Source: Hazenella coriacea (GTDB taxonomy: Bacteria; Bacillota; Bacilli; Thermoactinomycetales; Thermoactinomycetaceae). Taken from it: a DNA stretch of 64,000 nt. The notes beneath the pieces are model-generated. The model ran no database searches and had not been told where the DNA came from. It worked only from the letters and a program-made list of their open reading frames with translations. Below are positions 43,424 through 52,459 of the stretch, piece after piece (the first letter of the stretch is position 1; the number at the start of each line of letters is the position of its first letter). The DNA is taken from positions 310,001 through 374,000 of the forward strand of contig NZ_SMAG01000001.1 in NCBI RefSeq assembly GCF_004341825.1, given 5' to 3'. Position numbers and translations under genes: made by a program.

Positions 43424-44923
43424 GTGAGAGCTCCAGAATTTCCAACTGATGCTATATGGTTAAATACAAAGGAATCATTATCATTAAAAAAATTACGTGG
43501 TCATATCGTCTTAATTGACTTTTGGACTTACTGCTGTATTAATTGCGTTCATGTCTTACAGGAGCTTTCAGATCTAGAGAAATATCGAGGTGAGCCATTT
43601 ATTGTCATTGGTGTTCACACCGCTAAATTTACTAACGAGCAAGATCCGGCCAATATTGCACAAGCCATAGCCCGTTATGAGATCAAACACCCCATCATTG
43701 TAGACTCAAGCAATCGGATTCGGGATGAATATACAGTTAAAGCATGGCCAACCTTATATCTACTTGGAGCTGATGGTAAGATCATCGACCAGTGGGTCGG
43801 AGAAGGACATCAACATGACATAGACCAAGCTATTGCCCAATCACTCAAAGAAGCACGTCAACAAAATCGTTTGTCACGTCAAAAAGTAAAAATTACTCGT
43901 ACATTCCCTCCGAGAAGTACTTTATCATTTCCAGGAAAAATCACTTTTCATCCAAACAATGAACATCTATTTGTTTCTGATACCAACCATCATCGAATTT
44001 TGGAACTTGAATTTTTGGACAAGGATAAAGCACAAGTCGTTCAAGTAATTGGGAAAGGAAAAAAAGGACGAAGAGACAGCTCTTTTCAAATGTCTACCTT
44101 CAACCGCCCTCATGGACTAGAAGCCACAGACCAGTATCTCTATGTTTGCGATACGGGAAATCATCTCATCCGCCAAATTGATCTCATTCATCAACAGGTA
44201 CATACGATTGCAGGTACAGGAACAAAAGCACCATTTGGAGAAAAAGGTGGAAATGCCTTACAAACACCTCTTAGCTCTCCTTGGGATCTTGCTATTTCAG
44301 GAAATCATTGCTATATCGCTATGGCAGGCTCCCACCAAGTTTGGGATTTGAACTTAGAAAACCAGGAGCTCCATGCACTAACTGGAAGTGGTTGGGAAGG
44401 TTTAACAGATGGTCCTTCATTAGAAGCACACCTTGCACAGCCAAGCGGGATTTCTATAGATGCTAAGCACCTTTATTTTGTGGATAGCGAAAGTTCAGCT
44501 TTAAGAAGATACTCATTCAAAACGAAAGAACTATCTACTTTAATTGGAACAGGCTTATTTTCATTTGGCTTAGTGGATGGACCTTTTTCTAACTCTTTAA
44601 TGCAACATCCTGTGGGGATTGATCTCGTAGATCATGAAATTTATATTGCTGACACTTATAATCATTCCATTCGTGTAGTCAATTTGCAGTCAAAAGAAGT
44701 CCATACATTAATCAGTCGAAAACAGTCCGATGTTTGCCAGATCGAAGACGAGGATTGCTTAATCCTTCCCTTATATGAACCCTCTGATGTAACTGTTCAT
44801 CAGGGTAAACTTTATATTGCAGATACCAACAACCATTTGATCCGCATTTTCGATCTCACAACCAAAGATTTTTCTACTGTTGAGATCTATATGGATAAGG
44901 AAAGTGCTTGTTTTCCTTGTTGA
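43424..44923 (+). CDS. NHLRC2-like thioredoxin-domain/NHL-repeat protein
   Basis: The 499-residue protein has an N-terminal thioredoxin-like domain (about 1-145) with redox motif Cys38-Ile-Asn-Cys41 preceded by a further Cys37 (DFWTYCCINCVH) and a cis-Pro (KAWPTLYLL), then an NHL beta-propeller (about 155-490) with repeated FNRPHGLEA, LYVCDTGNHLIRQID, IYIADTYNHSIRVVN blocks. This matches the NHLRC2 architecture shared by bacteria and animals, whose substrate is unknown. There is no signal peptide, so it is cytoplasmic. Start GTG has GAAGGG five to six bases upstream. Confidence 0.9.
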   Translation: MRAPEFPTDAIWLNTKESLSLKKLRGHIVLIDFWTYCCINCVHVLQELSDLEKYRGEPFIVIGVHTAKFTNEQDPANIAQAIARYEIKHPIIVDSSNRIRDEYTVKAWPTLYLLGADGKIIDQWVGEGHQHDIDQAIAQSLKEARQQNRLSRQKVKITRTFPPRSTLSFPGKITFHPNNEHLFVSDTNHHRILELEFLDKDKAQVVQVIGKGKKGRRDSSFQMSTFNRPHGLEATDQYLYVCDTGNHLIRQIDLIHQQVHTIAGTGTKAPFGEKGGNALQTPLSSPWDLAISGNHCYIAMAGSHQVWDLNLENQELHALTGSGWEGLTDGPSLEAHLAQPSGISIDAKHLYFVDSESSALRRYSFKTKELSTLIGTGLFSFGLVDGPFSNSLMQHPVGIDLVDHEIYIADTYNHSIRVVNLQSKEVHTLISRKQSDVCQIEDEDCLILPLYEPSDVTVHQGKLYIADTNNHLIRIFDLTTKDFSTVEIYMDKESACFPC

Positions 44924-44954
44924 TTCAAGTAAATAATGAGCCTCCTGAATGCAT

Positions 44955-44989
44955 AAAAAAGCCCAGTTAATTTTAGAAAATACTGGGCT
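44955..44989 (-). terminator. Terminator of the nitroreductase gene
   Basis: On the minus strand AGCCCAGT and ACTGGGCT form a stem with an AT-rich loop that can extend it, followed by TTTTTT. Confidence 0.85.
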
Positions 44990-45017
44990 AAACGCTTTAT
45001 ATTGATTGATCCATTTT

Positions 45018-45608
45018 TTAACGAATCGATTTGTGATCTTCAGAAACCCAAATGGTTTTTTCTCTGAAAGAGATGCGTGGGGGTGGAACAACTTTTAGAT
45101 CTGAATATCCTAAATAAATCAAACCAACGATCTCATCTTTTTCTTGACATCCGAAAAAACTTTTCATTTTGTTATGATAAGCGGGTTTACCTGTACGCCA
45201 AATCGCACCTAAGCCGAGTGCATGTGCTGCCAAAAGCATATTTTGGACAGCTGCATTTCCAGCTGCTACTTCCTCTTGTTTGATAACATTAGCTTGGTCG
45301 CCAGGAGTGACAATAACCGCAATGATCACTGGGGCACGGAAGGCTTTTGCCATCTGTTTTTCATAAATAGAGTCCCGTTCTTCGTCAGTGAGCATGGAGT
45401 CCTTTTCCAAAGCAATCTCCGCATAAACCCTACCTAATCCCTGTCTCCCATCATCTTGGAGTACTACAAACCGCCAAGGTTCTGTACGATGATGATTAGG
45501 AGCCCAAGTAGCGGCTTCTAATACTTTCTCGATCAATGGTAGCGGAACTTGATCTTCTTTTACTTTCCCTATACTACGGCGAGTTGTAATCGCTTCAAAA
45601 AGTTCCAT
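45018..45608 (-). CDS. Nitroreductase family flavoprotein
   Basis: A protein of about 196 residues with the FMN-dependent nitroreductase pattern: TTRRSIGKVKEDQVP at the start, ATWAPNHHRTEPWRFVVL (FMN site), AAGNAAVQNMLLAAHALGLGAIW and a C-terminal IGLIYLGYSD-like strand. It resembles the single-domain YdjA type. It uses NAD(P)H to reduce nitro or quinone compounds; the physiological substrate is unknown. AGGAG lies upstream of both GTG 45611 and ATG 45608. The DUF819 gene lies upstream with a 31-base gap, so the two are probably one operon. Confidence 0.9.
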   Translation of the reverse strand: MELFEAITTRRSIGKVKEDQVPLPLIEKVLEAATWAPNHHRTEPWRFVVLQDDGRQGLGRVYAEIALEKDSMLTDEERDSIYEKQMAKAFRAPVIIAVIVTPGDQANVIKQEEVAAGNAAVQNMLLAAHALGLGAIWRTGKPAYHNKMKSFFGCQEKDEIVGLIYLGYSDLKVVPPPRISFREKTIWVSEDHKSIR

Positions 45609-45642
45609 CACTTTATGTCTCCTCTCGATCTATACACATCGG

Positions 45643-46815
45643 TCATCCACCAATCCATGTTTTCATGAGATAACCCAAACTAATACCCACATAATTCCCA
45701 ACCGCATATCCAAGGATCCCCATTAAAACTGCGGGTGTTACAAGTTGTACCCATCCTTTGGAAGTGGCTAAAGCTAAAGCTGTTGAAGGACCTCCCACAC
45801 AAGCTTGACTTGCTACAGCTAACATTTCAATCTCTATCTTAAACCAACGCCCGATTCCAAATACGATGAGTGCATGAATCGTTACCACAATCAGTAGGAA
45901 AATAAACACAATCGGACCTCGATCAATCAGCGTACTAACAATCGTTCCTGCCCCCATCGTAGCAAAAAAGAAGTGGAGCAAAATATTACCCATCTCTTCC
46001 CCACCATGAAATCGGCGAATGGGTGTAAACCAACTCACTAGTAATGCCAATGATGTATATACAATGACGGTTGGGATTGAAAAACCGATCCAACTATCGA
46101 TATAAGGCGTGATAAAGTCAGAGATCGCTATAATGACAAATGTGACTGACAATAGAGTAACCATATCATAAATGGAGATGTTTTTACGTTTCCAAAAGGA
46201 TTCCTTGGACTCTGATGGCTCTGATCCTTCATTCTTCCTTATTGTGGGGTAATATTTCCACAACAGGGCAGGGATCACAGCAGTCATTACCATCCACAGA
46301 TTGGTCATAATATTATCAGCGGCTGCACCTGTTGCAAACATCGTCTCTGAAGTTTGTAGTGCATTTCCTACAGCCGCATAGTTGATTCCCCCACCAATGT
46401 AACTAGCCGCAAACTGACCAGCCACTTTCCAAGCTTCTGGACCGATTCCATCAGCTGTAAGGTTGACAGCAATCATCGCTCCGATCGCAGTCCCGATCGC
46501 CCCTAAAGTAAAAGCGATCATAGCAGATTTACCTAACGAAAGTACATTTTTTAAATCTGTTGATAACAATAATAATACAATGGCCATCGGCACCCCGTAA
46601 TCGTTAGCAAACGTATATAAAGGGTGGATTTCTTCCCCTAAAGAGGATGGAATCACTCCTAGATTCACTAAAACTGCACTTCCTGTAATCACTAAAAGAG
46701 CTGTCCCCAAAAATGAAAAAGCTTGAAATCGGCGCTCTAGCCAGAAAGAGATTGCTATTAAAACAGTGATGACTGCTCCTACTCCGAAAGTACTAGTAAT
46801 CCAAACATCTGGCAT
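45643..46815 (-). CDS. DUF819 family membrane transporter-like protein
   Basis: A protein of about 390 residues with roughly ten membrane helices and DUF819 (YjcL-type) segments: GAIGTAIGAMIAVNL, SYIGGGINYAAVGNAL, ATGAAADNIMTNLWM and SQACVGGPSTALALA. The family is a probable transporter with unknown substrate. The open frame extends to 46932, but ATG 46815 has AGGAGGG seven bases upstream. A perfect-consensus cre site inside a 30-bp palindrome 50-80 bases upstream suggests CcpA control of this gene and the nitroreductase behind it. Confidence 0.9.
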   Translation of the reverse strand: MPDVWITSTFGVGAVITVLIAISFWLERRFQAFSFLGTALLVITGSAVLVNLGVIPSSLGEEIHPLYTFANDYGVPMAIVLLLLSTDLKNVLSLGKSAMIAFTLGAIGTAIGAMIAVNLTADGIGPEAWKVAGQFAASYIGGGINYAAVGNALQTSETMFATGAAADNIMTNLWMVMTAVIPALLWKYYPTIRKNEGSEPSESKESFWKRKNISIYDMVTLLSVTFVIIAISDFITPYIDSWIGFSIPTVIVYTSLALLVSWFTPIRRFHGGEEMGNILLHFFFATMGAGTIVSTLIDRGPIVFIFLLIVVTIHALIVFGIGRWFKIEIEMLAVASQACVGGPSTALALATSKGWVQLVTPAVLMGILGYAVGNYVGISLGYLMKTWIGG

Positions 46816-46863
46816 CGATATCCCTCCTAATCGCTGGATAATATATAGGAATCTTCGAAAAAT

Positions 46864-46893
46864 AACTATATTGTTAGCGCTTACAATACAGTT
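46864..46893 (-). promoter_or_regulatory. cre-like site (CcpA) within a 30-bp palindrome
   Basis: On the minus strand TGTAAGCGCTAACA (46885-46872) satisfies the cre consensus TGWAANCGNTNWCA at every fixed position. It is the centre of a longer imperfect palindrome (AACTGTATTGT...ACAATATAGTT) with 26 of 30 symmetric positions, 49 bases upstream of the DUF819 start. Confidence 0.7.
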
Positions 46894-46985
46894 AGCAGTA
46901 CCTCTTAGATTCAACTTATCTTGATCACACAATAGTTTATTTTATTATAAAATAACGAGAGCTGGATTCAAATTGATTTGGAAAA

Positions 46986-47019
46986 TAAAAAAACCTGATC
47001 GTAATGATCAAGTTTTTAG
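46986..47019 (-). terminator. Terminator of the three-tRNA operon
   Basis: On the minus strand AACTTGATC and GATCAGGTT form a stem around ATTAC, followed by TTTTTTT, directly after tRNA-Leu. Confidence 0.85.
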
Positions 47020-47022
47020 GTA

Positions 47023-47111
47023 TGGTGCCGAGGGTCGGACTTGAACCGACACGGTAGAAACCTACCGCAGGATTTTAAGTCCTGTGCGTCTGCCTATTCC
47101 GCCACCCCGGC
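47023..47111 (-). tRNA. tRNA-Leu(UAA)
   Basis: The 89-nt gene folds into a class II tRNA: acceptor GCCGGGG/CCTCGGC, D-arm TAGGCAGACGCA, anticodon loop CTTAAAA (anticodon UAA), a variable arm (GCGGTAGGTTTCTACCGT) and T-loop GGTTCAAGTCC. CCA is encoded. It is the last of three co-oriented tRNAs. Confidence 0.97.
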
Positions 47112-47115
47112 AAAA

Positions 47116-47190
47116 TGGAGCGGAAGACGGGATTCGAACCCGCGACCCTCGCCTTGGCAAGGCGATGCTCTACCCCTGAGCCACTTCCGC
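47116..47190 (-). tRNA. tRNA-Gly(GCC)
   Basis: The 75-nt gene has acceptor GCGGAAG/CTTCCGC, anticodon loop TTGCCAA (anticodon GCC), T-arm GGGTTCGAATCCC and encoded CCA. It lies four bases upstream of tRNA-Leu on the same strand. Confidence 0.97.
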
Positions 47191-47195
47191 AATCC

Positions 47196-47271
<76 letters not shown>

Positions 47272-47355
47272 TTTTAGGCATTATCTGCTGACAAAAAACA
47301 TTATAACACGGATAAGCAGATGCCTGCAACAACTTTTTTATTTTAATTTTGAATT

Positions 47356-48291
47356 CTAACGTGAAACACGACGATTGACTCCCCGGACTAGGATTGGACG
47401 AACATAATGACGAATCCGCTCCATGATCCGTTTCGCTTTTGTTCGTTCAAGCTGTCCTTTTTGTGAATAGGCAAGATGCTCTTCGAGTTCATCCAAATCA
47501 AAATTTGAGGTAAAAATCGTTGGTAAACGTTCGGCCGCTCTGTAATGAAGAATAGCTCCAATCACATCATCACGAATCCATGGGGAGACAGATTCGGCAC
47601 CTATATCATCAAGCACTAAAAGTGAAGCTTTTTTTAAAGCATTCATTTTTTGCTGAATGGAGCTTTTATCTCCGATCGATTCAAATACCTCACGAATAAA
47701 TTCAGGTACATAAACCATATACGAATCCACATCATATTTGACTAGCTCATTCACAATTGCACCCGCAATACGACTTTTTCCTACACCAAATGATCCATAT
47801 AAATAAAGTCCTGTCTCAGGGCGATCCTCGGCAAACTTCGTACAAAAGTCAATCGCAACTTCTAAGACATCAATCCGTGCAGGATCTGCTTCAATCGTAG
47901 CAAACGAAGATTCTAAAATATCTCTAGGAATATGATGGCTACGAATTAAAGTGCTTCGTTTCTGTTGTTCCGTAACAGCTTTCAACTTATCACATGGCTG
48001 CATAGCTACATCAAAGTAGCTTGCAAATTCTACTAACTCAGGAGTATGTCCTTTCATACGATTAGGACATTGATCAAGTCCAGGACATCGACGACACCGC
48101 TCATGTTCTAATACAAACTCATTTAACTGTCCTAAAGAACGGAGATACTGATATCGAGGGATTTCAGGGTGAGCGCGGACAAACTCCCTAATAGCCGGAT
48201 AAGTGAACAGAACATTTAACTGTTTTTCACGTTGGGACAGGGATATTTGATTTTTTAATGGAACGCTAACAATTTCCCCCAAAGGTTTCAC
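47356..48291 (-). CDS. dnaI: Primosomal protein DnaI (helicase loader)
   Basis: The 311-residue protein has an N-terminal DnaI domain with a zinc-like cysteine cluster (CRRCPGLDQC, about 66-75) and a C-terminal AAA+ domain with Walker A GSFGVGKS (about 166-173), Walker B LLVLDDIG and a sensor TIFTSNFD. DnaI loads the replicative helicase DnaC at the origin and at restarting forks. It overlaps the dnaB stop by four bases, so the two are translationally coupled. Confidence 0.96.
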   Translation of the reverse strand: MKPLGEIVSVPLKNQISLSQREKQLNVLFTYPAIREFVRAHPEIPRYQYLRSLGQLNEFVLEHERCRRCPGLDQCPNRMKGHTPELVEFASYFDVAMQPCDKLKAVTEQQKRSTLIRSHHIPRDILESSFATIEADPARIDVLEVAIDFCTKFAEDRPETGLYLYGSFGVGKSRIAGAIVNELVKYDVDSYMVYVPEFIREVFESIGDKSSIQQKMNALKKASLLVLDDIGAESVSPWIRDDVIGAILHYRAAERLPTIFTSNFDLDELEEHLAYSQKGQLERTKAKRIMERIRHYVRPILVRGVNRRVSR

Positions 48292-49760
48292 GTTGTATTC
48301 TCCTTCTCTTGCTTATTTGAAACAAAACGTTCATTCATCAATTGAAGCTTAGCCTTAATTCTAGCTTGTTTTTCAGCTAAATCTTCCGCCGCAGTTGCTT
48401 TCTCTTCGATCAAATTTTCATCAGTGGGTGCAGATTGAATTTGACTTAAAACGGCTCGTGGAAGCTTTTCCTCTCTTTTTATAGAGCGGTACTTTCGATT
48501 CGGATTATATTTAGAGTTTGTTCGATTTTTATGATCCCAATCTTCTTTACGTGCCTGTTCTAAAGCATCTTCAACTGTTTTGATCCCTGATCGCTTCCAA
48601 TGACCAGCTATTTTCTCTACAAGTGAACGAGATAGTTTATAATCATATTTTAATAGAACATACTCCAATAATACATTGATGACACCATACGGTAATTTGT
48701 AGTGATGAACCAATGATTCAACTAATTTAATATCACTATCAGGAATTCTCGAACCCTTTTGATAATAAGACAATAATTCGATTGGTGAAATTTCGGCGAG
48801 TTGTTGAAAATGTCGTTCCTCTTCAGTTAAAGCTTTTTGGTCTGGCTTTGGTGAAGGAGTGGAAGGGTTGGTTGCTCGTTCTGAAGATCGTTGTCGCTTG
48901 GAAACCACAGGGGGTCCACCAAAGCGCAAACGGTATTCACTTTTGACAAAGGAGCGAAGACGCTCTAAATCAATCATCCCGTTTCGAGTTACATATGGGT
49001 TCAGGAGTGCCGTGGATAAGTCCCATTCATTAAGTTGATAAAGAAAACAAATCTCTTTGAGCTCAGCGATGAGTTTCTTAGTCCAGACATGATCTTCGAC
49101 AAGGGAACCAAGTCTCATACGAACCATCGAAAGATCATCATCATCGGACCATTGTGGAGCTTGACCTTCCACAAACTTATCATCCAGTTCTTCTTTATTC
49201 CAATCGATTTCTTTCACCAATTCTTCTGCCTTAGTTAAGTCCTGTGGTTTGAAACTACCAAAGATCTCTTTAAAAGTTTTGGTCACGTTCTTCGTCTGGG
49301 TTTGAATCGACAAATCTTCACTCGTCGTTTCAAATAGTGAATTTCGAACTGCCAAATATCGTTCTTTTCCCAAGAGATGATATAGGGTGATACTTAAAAC
49401 ATCACTGTGAAAAAATTTAGTCGGTGATAAAGGAGGAATCAGTTCATACTCATAAAAACGACCTAATTCAGGATCTTTTTTCTCGTATGTATTAATCAAA
49501 CCTACACCTTCTAAAAGATGGCGCGCTTCCACTAGCTGCTCAAAACTAAGTGAACACAGTTTGAGAAGATAAGTGTGGCGGTGAATCTCAGACATCCCTG
49601 CTCGATGTAATGGAGCTTGGTACATCAATGTCATATAAAGTGCCACTGAAGTTGCTCCTACAATGGGCTGATATAGATGAGTTAAACCATATAAATCGGC
49701 GCTATGAATCGGTCTTCGGGTTCGGCAACGCCACCCTAGATCTTTCCTAAACATCGTCAT
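48288..49760 (-). CDS. dnaB: Replication initiation/membrane attachment protein DnaB
   Basis: A protein of about 490 residues of the Gram-positive DnaB/DnaD type: an N-terminal winged-helix region (PIHSADLYGLTHLYQPIVG), a DnaB-type oligomerisation part and a C-terminal DnaD-like domain (ISPIELLSYYQKGSRIPDSDIKLVESLVHHYKLP, about 330-400), then a charged tail. It recruits DnaI and the helicase to origins. ATG 49760 is seven bases after AAGGAGG; GTG 49763 is closer. Same operon order (nrdR-dnaB-dnaI) as Bacillus. Confidence 0.95.
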   Translation of the reverse strand: MTMFRKDLGWRCRTRRPIHSADLYGLTHLYQPIVGATSVALYMTLMYQAPLHRAGMSEIHRHTYLLKLCSLSFEQLVEARHLLEGVGLINTYEKKDPELGRFYEYELIPPLSPTKFFHSDVLSITLYHLLGKERYLAVRNSLFETTSEDLSIQTQTKNVTKTFKEIFGSFKPQDLTKAEELVKEIDWNKEELDDKFVEGQAPQWSDDDDLSMVRMRLGSLVEDHVWTKKLIAELKEICFLYQLNEWDLSTALLNPYVTRNGMIDLERLRSFVKSEYRLRFGGPPVVSKRQRSSERATNPSTPSPKPDQKALTEEERHFQQLAEISPIELLSYYQKGSRIPDSDIKLVESLVHHYKLPYGVINVLLEYVLLKYDYKLSRSLVEKIAGHWKRSGIKTVEDALEQARKEDWDHKNRTNSKYNPNRKYRSIKREEKLPRAVLSQIQSAPTDENLIEEKATAAEDLAEKQARIKAKLQLMNERFVSNKQEKENTT

Positions 49761-49862
49761 CACAGAGCCTCCTTACATCTGCTCGCACTTCTCATTTATG
49801 ATTTCTTCATTGTAACACATGAACCCTATTCTCAGACAAACCTCATATTCATCCATTCCACT

Positions 49863-50354
49863 CTATGAATCGGGTCTTTCTTCATGAACAAGCGCTCTTC
49901 TGGATCGATTCAACAAATCTTCCAGCTCATTGACAAAAACATTAATGTCTTTAAACTGACGATACACAGATGCAAAGCGGACATAGGCAACCTCATCAAT
50001 ATCAACCAACCGCTCCATGACCATTTCCCCGATTTGTTTGGATGGAACCTCTGCGATTCCTCCTTGCCGTAAAGATCTCTCGATCTCCATAACCACGCTA
50101 TCTAATTGATCCAAAGGGACAGGACGTTTTTCACAAGCCCGTATTAAACCACGTAGCAACTTTTCCCGACTAAACTCTTCACGGCTTCCTTCTTTTTTAA
50201 TGACAACTAATGGCTGTACCTCTATCATTTCAAAAGTCGTAAAACGCTGTTCGCACTCTTCACATTCTCGACGACGACGAATAGCTCGTCCATCATGAAC
50301 GGGTCTCGAATCAAGAACACGACTACCGTTATGTCCACATACAGGGCATTTCAA
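49863..50354 (-). CDS. nrdR: Transcriptional repressor NrdR
   Basis: A protein of about 163 residues with an N-terminal zinc ribbon ([15 protein letters not shown] ... [12 protein letters not shown]) and an ATP-cone domain ([25 protein letters not shown], about 50-140). NrdR senses dATP/ATP and represses ribonucleotide reductase genes. The frame opens at 50396, but TTG 50354 follows AAAGGAGG by eight bases and starts exactly at LKCPVCG, the usual N-terminus. Copy 3 of the dispersed repeat lies about 100 bases upstream. Confidence 0.95.
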   Translation of the reverse strand: MKCPVCGHNGSRVLDSRPVHDGRAIRRRRECEECEQRFTTFEMIEVQPLVVIKKEGSREEFSREKLLRGLIRACEKRPVPLDQLDSVVMEIERSLRQGGIAEVPSKQIGEMVMERLVDIDEVAYVRFASVYRQFKDINVFVNELEDLLNRSRRALVHEERPDS

Positions 50355-50452
50355 TAGAAAAACCTCCTTTAAAATCTTTCTTCTCTCAAGCAACAATCTC
50401 TATTTAATCATATTTAACCCATCTTATCATGTCTCTTTAAATGAGCATTTTT

Positions 50453-50572
50453 AGTAACATGATGATCCAGATCCCATCAGGTTGCTGTTTCTCTATCTCA
50501 CTCTCGTAACGGATCCACAAAAGTTTCTCATCAGAGAAACATCTCCTCTCCTAGGCCCATTCAATGATTCCT
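50453..50572 (-). repeat. Dispersed intergenic hairpin repeat, copy 3
   Basis: Same family as 2961, 7264 and 60902. On the minus strand it reads CTAGGAGAGGAG, ATGTTTCTCTGATG, ACTTTTGTGGATCCGTTACGAGAG, TAGAGAAACAGC and GATGGGATCTGGATCATCATG. The outer stem TGTTTCTCTG/TAGAGAAACA is complete with one G-U pair, and GTGGATCCGT keeps the inner palindrome by G-U pairs, which looks compensatory. It lies in the leader of nrdR. Confidence 0.75.
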
Positions 50573-50756
50573 AATTTATTCAAGCCTAGATATATAACCA
50601 TCTAGAAGATTTTCTATCTTTTTATCCTAAAATCAACGCCGCTTTATCAAAACTTCATTTCTTCTTAACAAACATTACTACTTGCCAATCTTAGGTTAAT
50701 GGAAACTCTCTATCATCAATGATATGAAAGATGAATCGATAAGGGGGTATTTCTAT

Positions 50757-52376
50757 ATGAAAAAATCGATTCTCCTTTTACTAAGTACTTGTCTACTACT
50801 AATCTCTTTGAATGGATGTCAAACTGCATCGACAATGAATAGTCAATCACTATTTGGAAATCAGCAAGCACTCCGCTTAACGATTCCCTATCACATTAAA
50901 CGGTTCGATAGCGCTATAGCTAATGACTCCTTTTCAATGAATATCCTAAGTAATACTGGTGAAGGATTAATGCGTTTAAATGAAAATCATCAACCGGTTC
51001 TAGGGATTGCAAGTCAGATCACTGTGAGCTCTGATCAAACTGTCTACACATTTCACCTGCGTGAAGCTAAATGGAGTGACGGTTCATCAGTAACTGCTCA
51101 AGATTTTGAGAAAACATGGAAAAGAACTCTAGCTAAGTCCACCCAATCTCCAAATGCATATCTTTTCTTTTCAATCATTAATGCGGAAAGTTATCACCAT
51201 GGTGAAGTAGACGAGAGCAAAGTAGGAATTCATGCAATTGATGAAAAAACATTTGAAGTGCGATTGAAACAACCCATGCGTCAATTTCTAAATCTCATTA
51301 CCTGTACACCCTTTTTACCACAAAAAGCCGATCATTTAAACAAACATGGAGCTACTTTTGGAACTGATCCTACACAGATGGTATACAATGGGCCTTTTGT
51401 CATTAGTGGTATTTCTGAAACTGGAACAATCGTTCTCAATAAAAACCGAAGTTATTGGGATCAGAAAAATGTCACACTAGAAAAGACCTACTTTTATGTT
51501 TCTAACAATGCAGTACGAAACCTAAATCTGTATAATGCCAATCAAATCGATATGACGAGAATCCATGATGAATTCACAAAAGCTTATCATCAATCGCCTG
51601 AATTTCATCGGATTCAAACTTCCGCTACCCAATATATACGCTTCAATGAGCAAAATCATTTTTTACAAAACAAAAAAATACGCCAAGCCATTAATCTTGC
51701 AATCGATCGTCATCGCCTTGTTCAACAGATTCATAATGAGGCAGAACCAGCAGGGGGATTGATTCCTCCCACCATGAAGGGAGAAAATCAATCATTTCGG
51801 GAAGAGCATCCCTTGCCTGCTCCTTCTATGGATATTCAACGAGCCAAACAACTCTTTCAAGAAGGTCTAACAGAGTTAGGCTTACAAAAAGCACCCGAAC
51901 GATTAGTTTTACTCAGCTATGAAGACGAAAGAAAACAACTGGCAATTGAGTTAAAAAAGCAATTGAAGGAGCACCTTGGCTTAAACGTACTATTAAATAC
52001 GACATCCCGTTCTGAAAAGCTGACACTTGAAGAGTCTGGAAAATTCGATATGACATTATCCGATTGGGCAGCAACCTATCCTGATCCAATCACGATGTTA
52101 GAAACATTTACAACTCATCATCCACAAAACACTGGGAAATATAGCGATTCACCTTACGATGAGACTATCAAACGAGCCATTAATTCGTCCTCTGTGAGTC
52201 AGCAGATGAACTATCTGCGGCAAGCAGAACGCTTTTTACTTGTTGATGACCAAGCTTTTATCCCATTATATTATGTAAACGAAACCTATTTATTAAAATC
52301 TCATATTAAAAAGTTCGTTCGTCACCCTTTTGGTATACCTAACTCTTTGCGCTATGTTCAAATCGTGGAACAGTAA
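50757..52376 (+). CDS. Orphan oligopeptide-binding lipoprotein (SBP family 5)
   Basis: A lipoprotein of about 539 residues with lipobox SLNGC (Cys about 20) and the OppA/DppE fold: AKWSDGSSVTAQDFEKTWKR, the hinge VYNGPFVISG and RQAINLAIDRHRLV. It should capture extracellular peptides for an ABC importer. No permease or ATPase gene is near, so it must use a transporter encoded elsewhere or act as a peptide sensor. ATG 50757 is nine bases after AAGGGGG; the frame extends to 50724 without a Shine-Dalgarno. The secreted proteases of this genome would supply substrates. Confidence 0.93.
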   Translation: MKKSILLLLSTCLLLISLNGCQTASTMNSQSLFGNQQALRLTIPYHIKRFDSAIANDSFSMNILSNTGEGLMRLNENHQPVLGIASQITVSSDQTVYTFHLREAKWSDGSSVTAQDFEKTWKRTLAKSTQSPNAYLFFSIINAESYHHGEVDESKVGIHAIDEKTFEVRLKQPMRQFLNLITCTPFLPQKADHLNKHGATFGTDPTQMVYNGPFVISGISETGTIVLNKNRSYWDQKNVTLEKTYFYVSNNAVRNLNLYNANQIDMTRIHDEFTKAYHQSPEFHRIQTSATQYIRFNEQNHFLQNKKIRQAINLAIDRHRLVQQIHNEAEPAGGLIPPTMKGENQSFREEHPLPAPSMDIQRAKQLFQEGLTELGLQKAPERLVLLSYEDERKQLAIELKKQLKEHLGLNVLLNTTSRSEKLTLEESGKFDMTLSDWAATYPDPITMLETFTTHHPQNTGKYSDSPYDETIKRAINSSSVSQQMNYLRQAERFLLVDDQAFIPLYYVNETYLLKSHIKKFVRHPFGIPNSLRYVQIVEQ

Positions 52377-52416
52377 GAAACGGAATATCCTCTCCCAGCA
52401 GATGATGATTTACATA

Positions 52417-52459
52417 AAGAAGAGCTTCCCCCTCAGTGATCTAGGGGAAGCTCTTCTTT
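52417..52459. terminator. Bidirectional terminator overlapping the 3' end of the EamA gene
   Basis: AAGAAGAGCTTCCCC and GGGGAAGCTCTTCTT form a long perfect stem between the convergent peptide-binding and EamA genes. The last codons and the stop of the EamA gene (52433) lie inside the hairpin. Confidence 0.8.
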
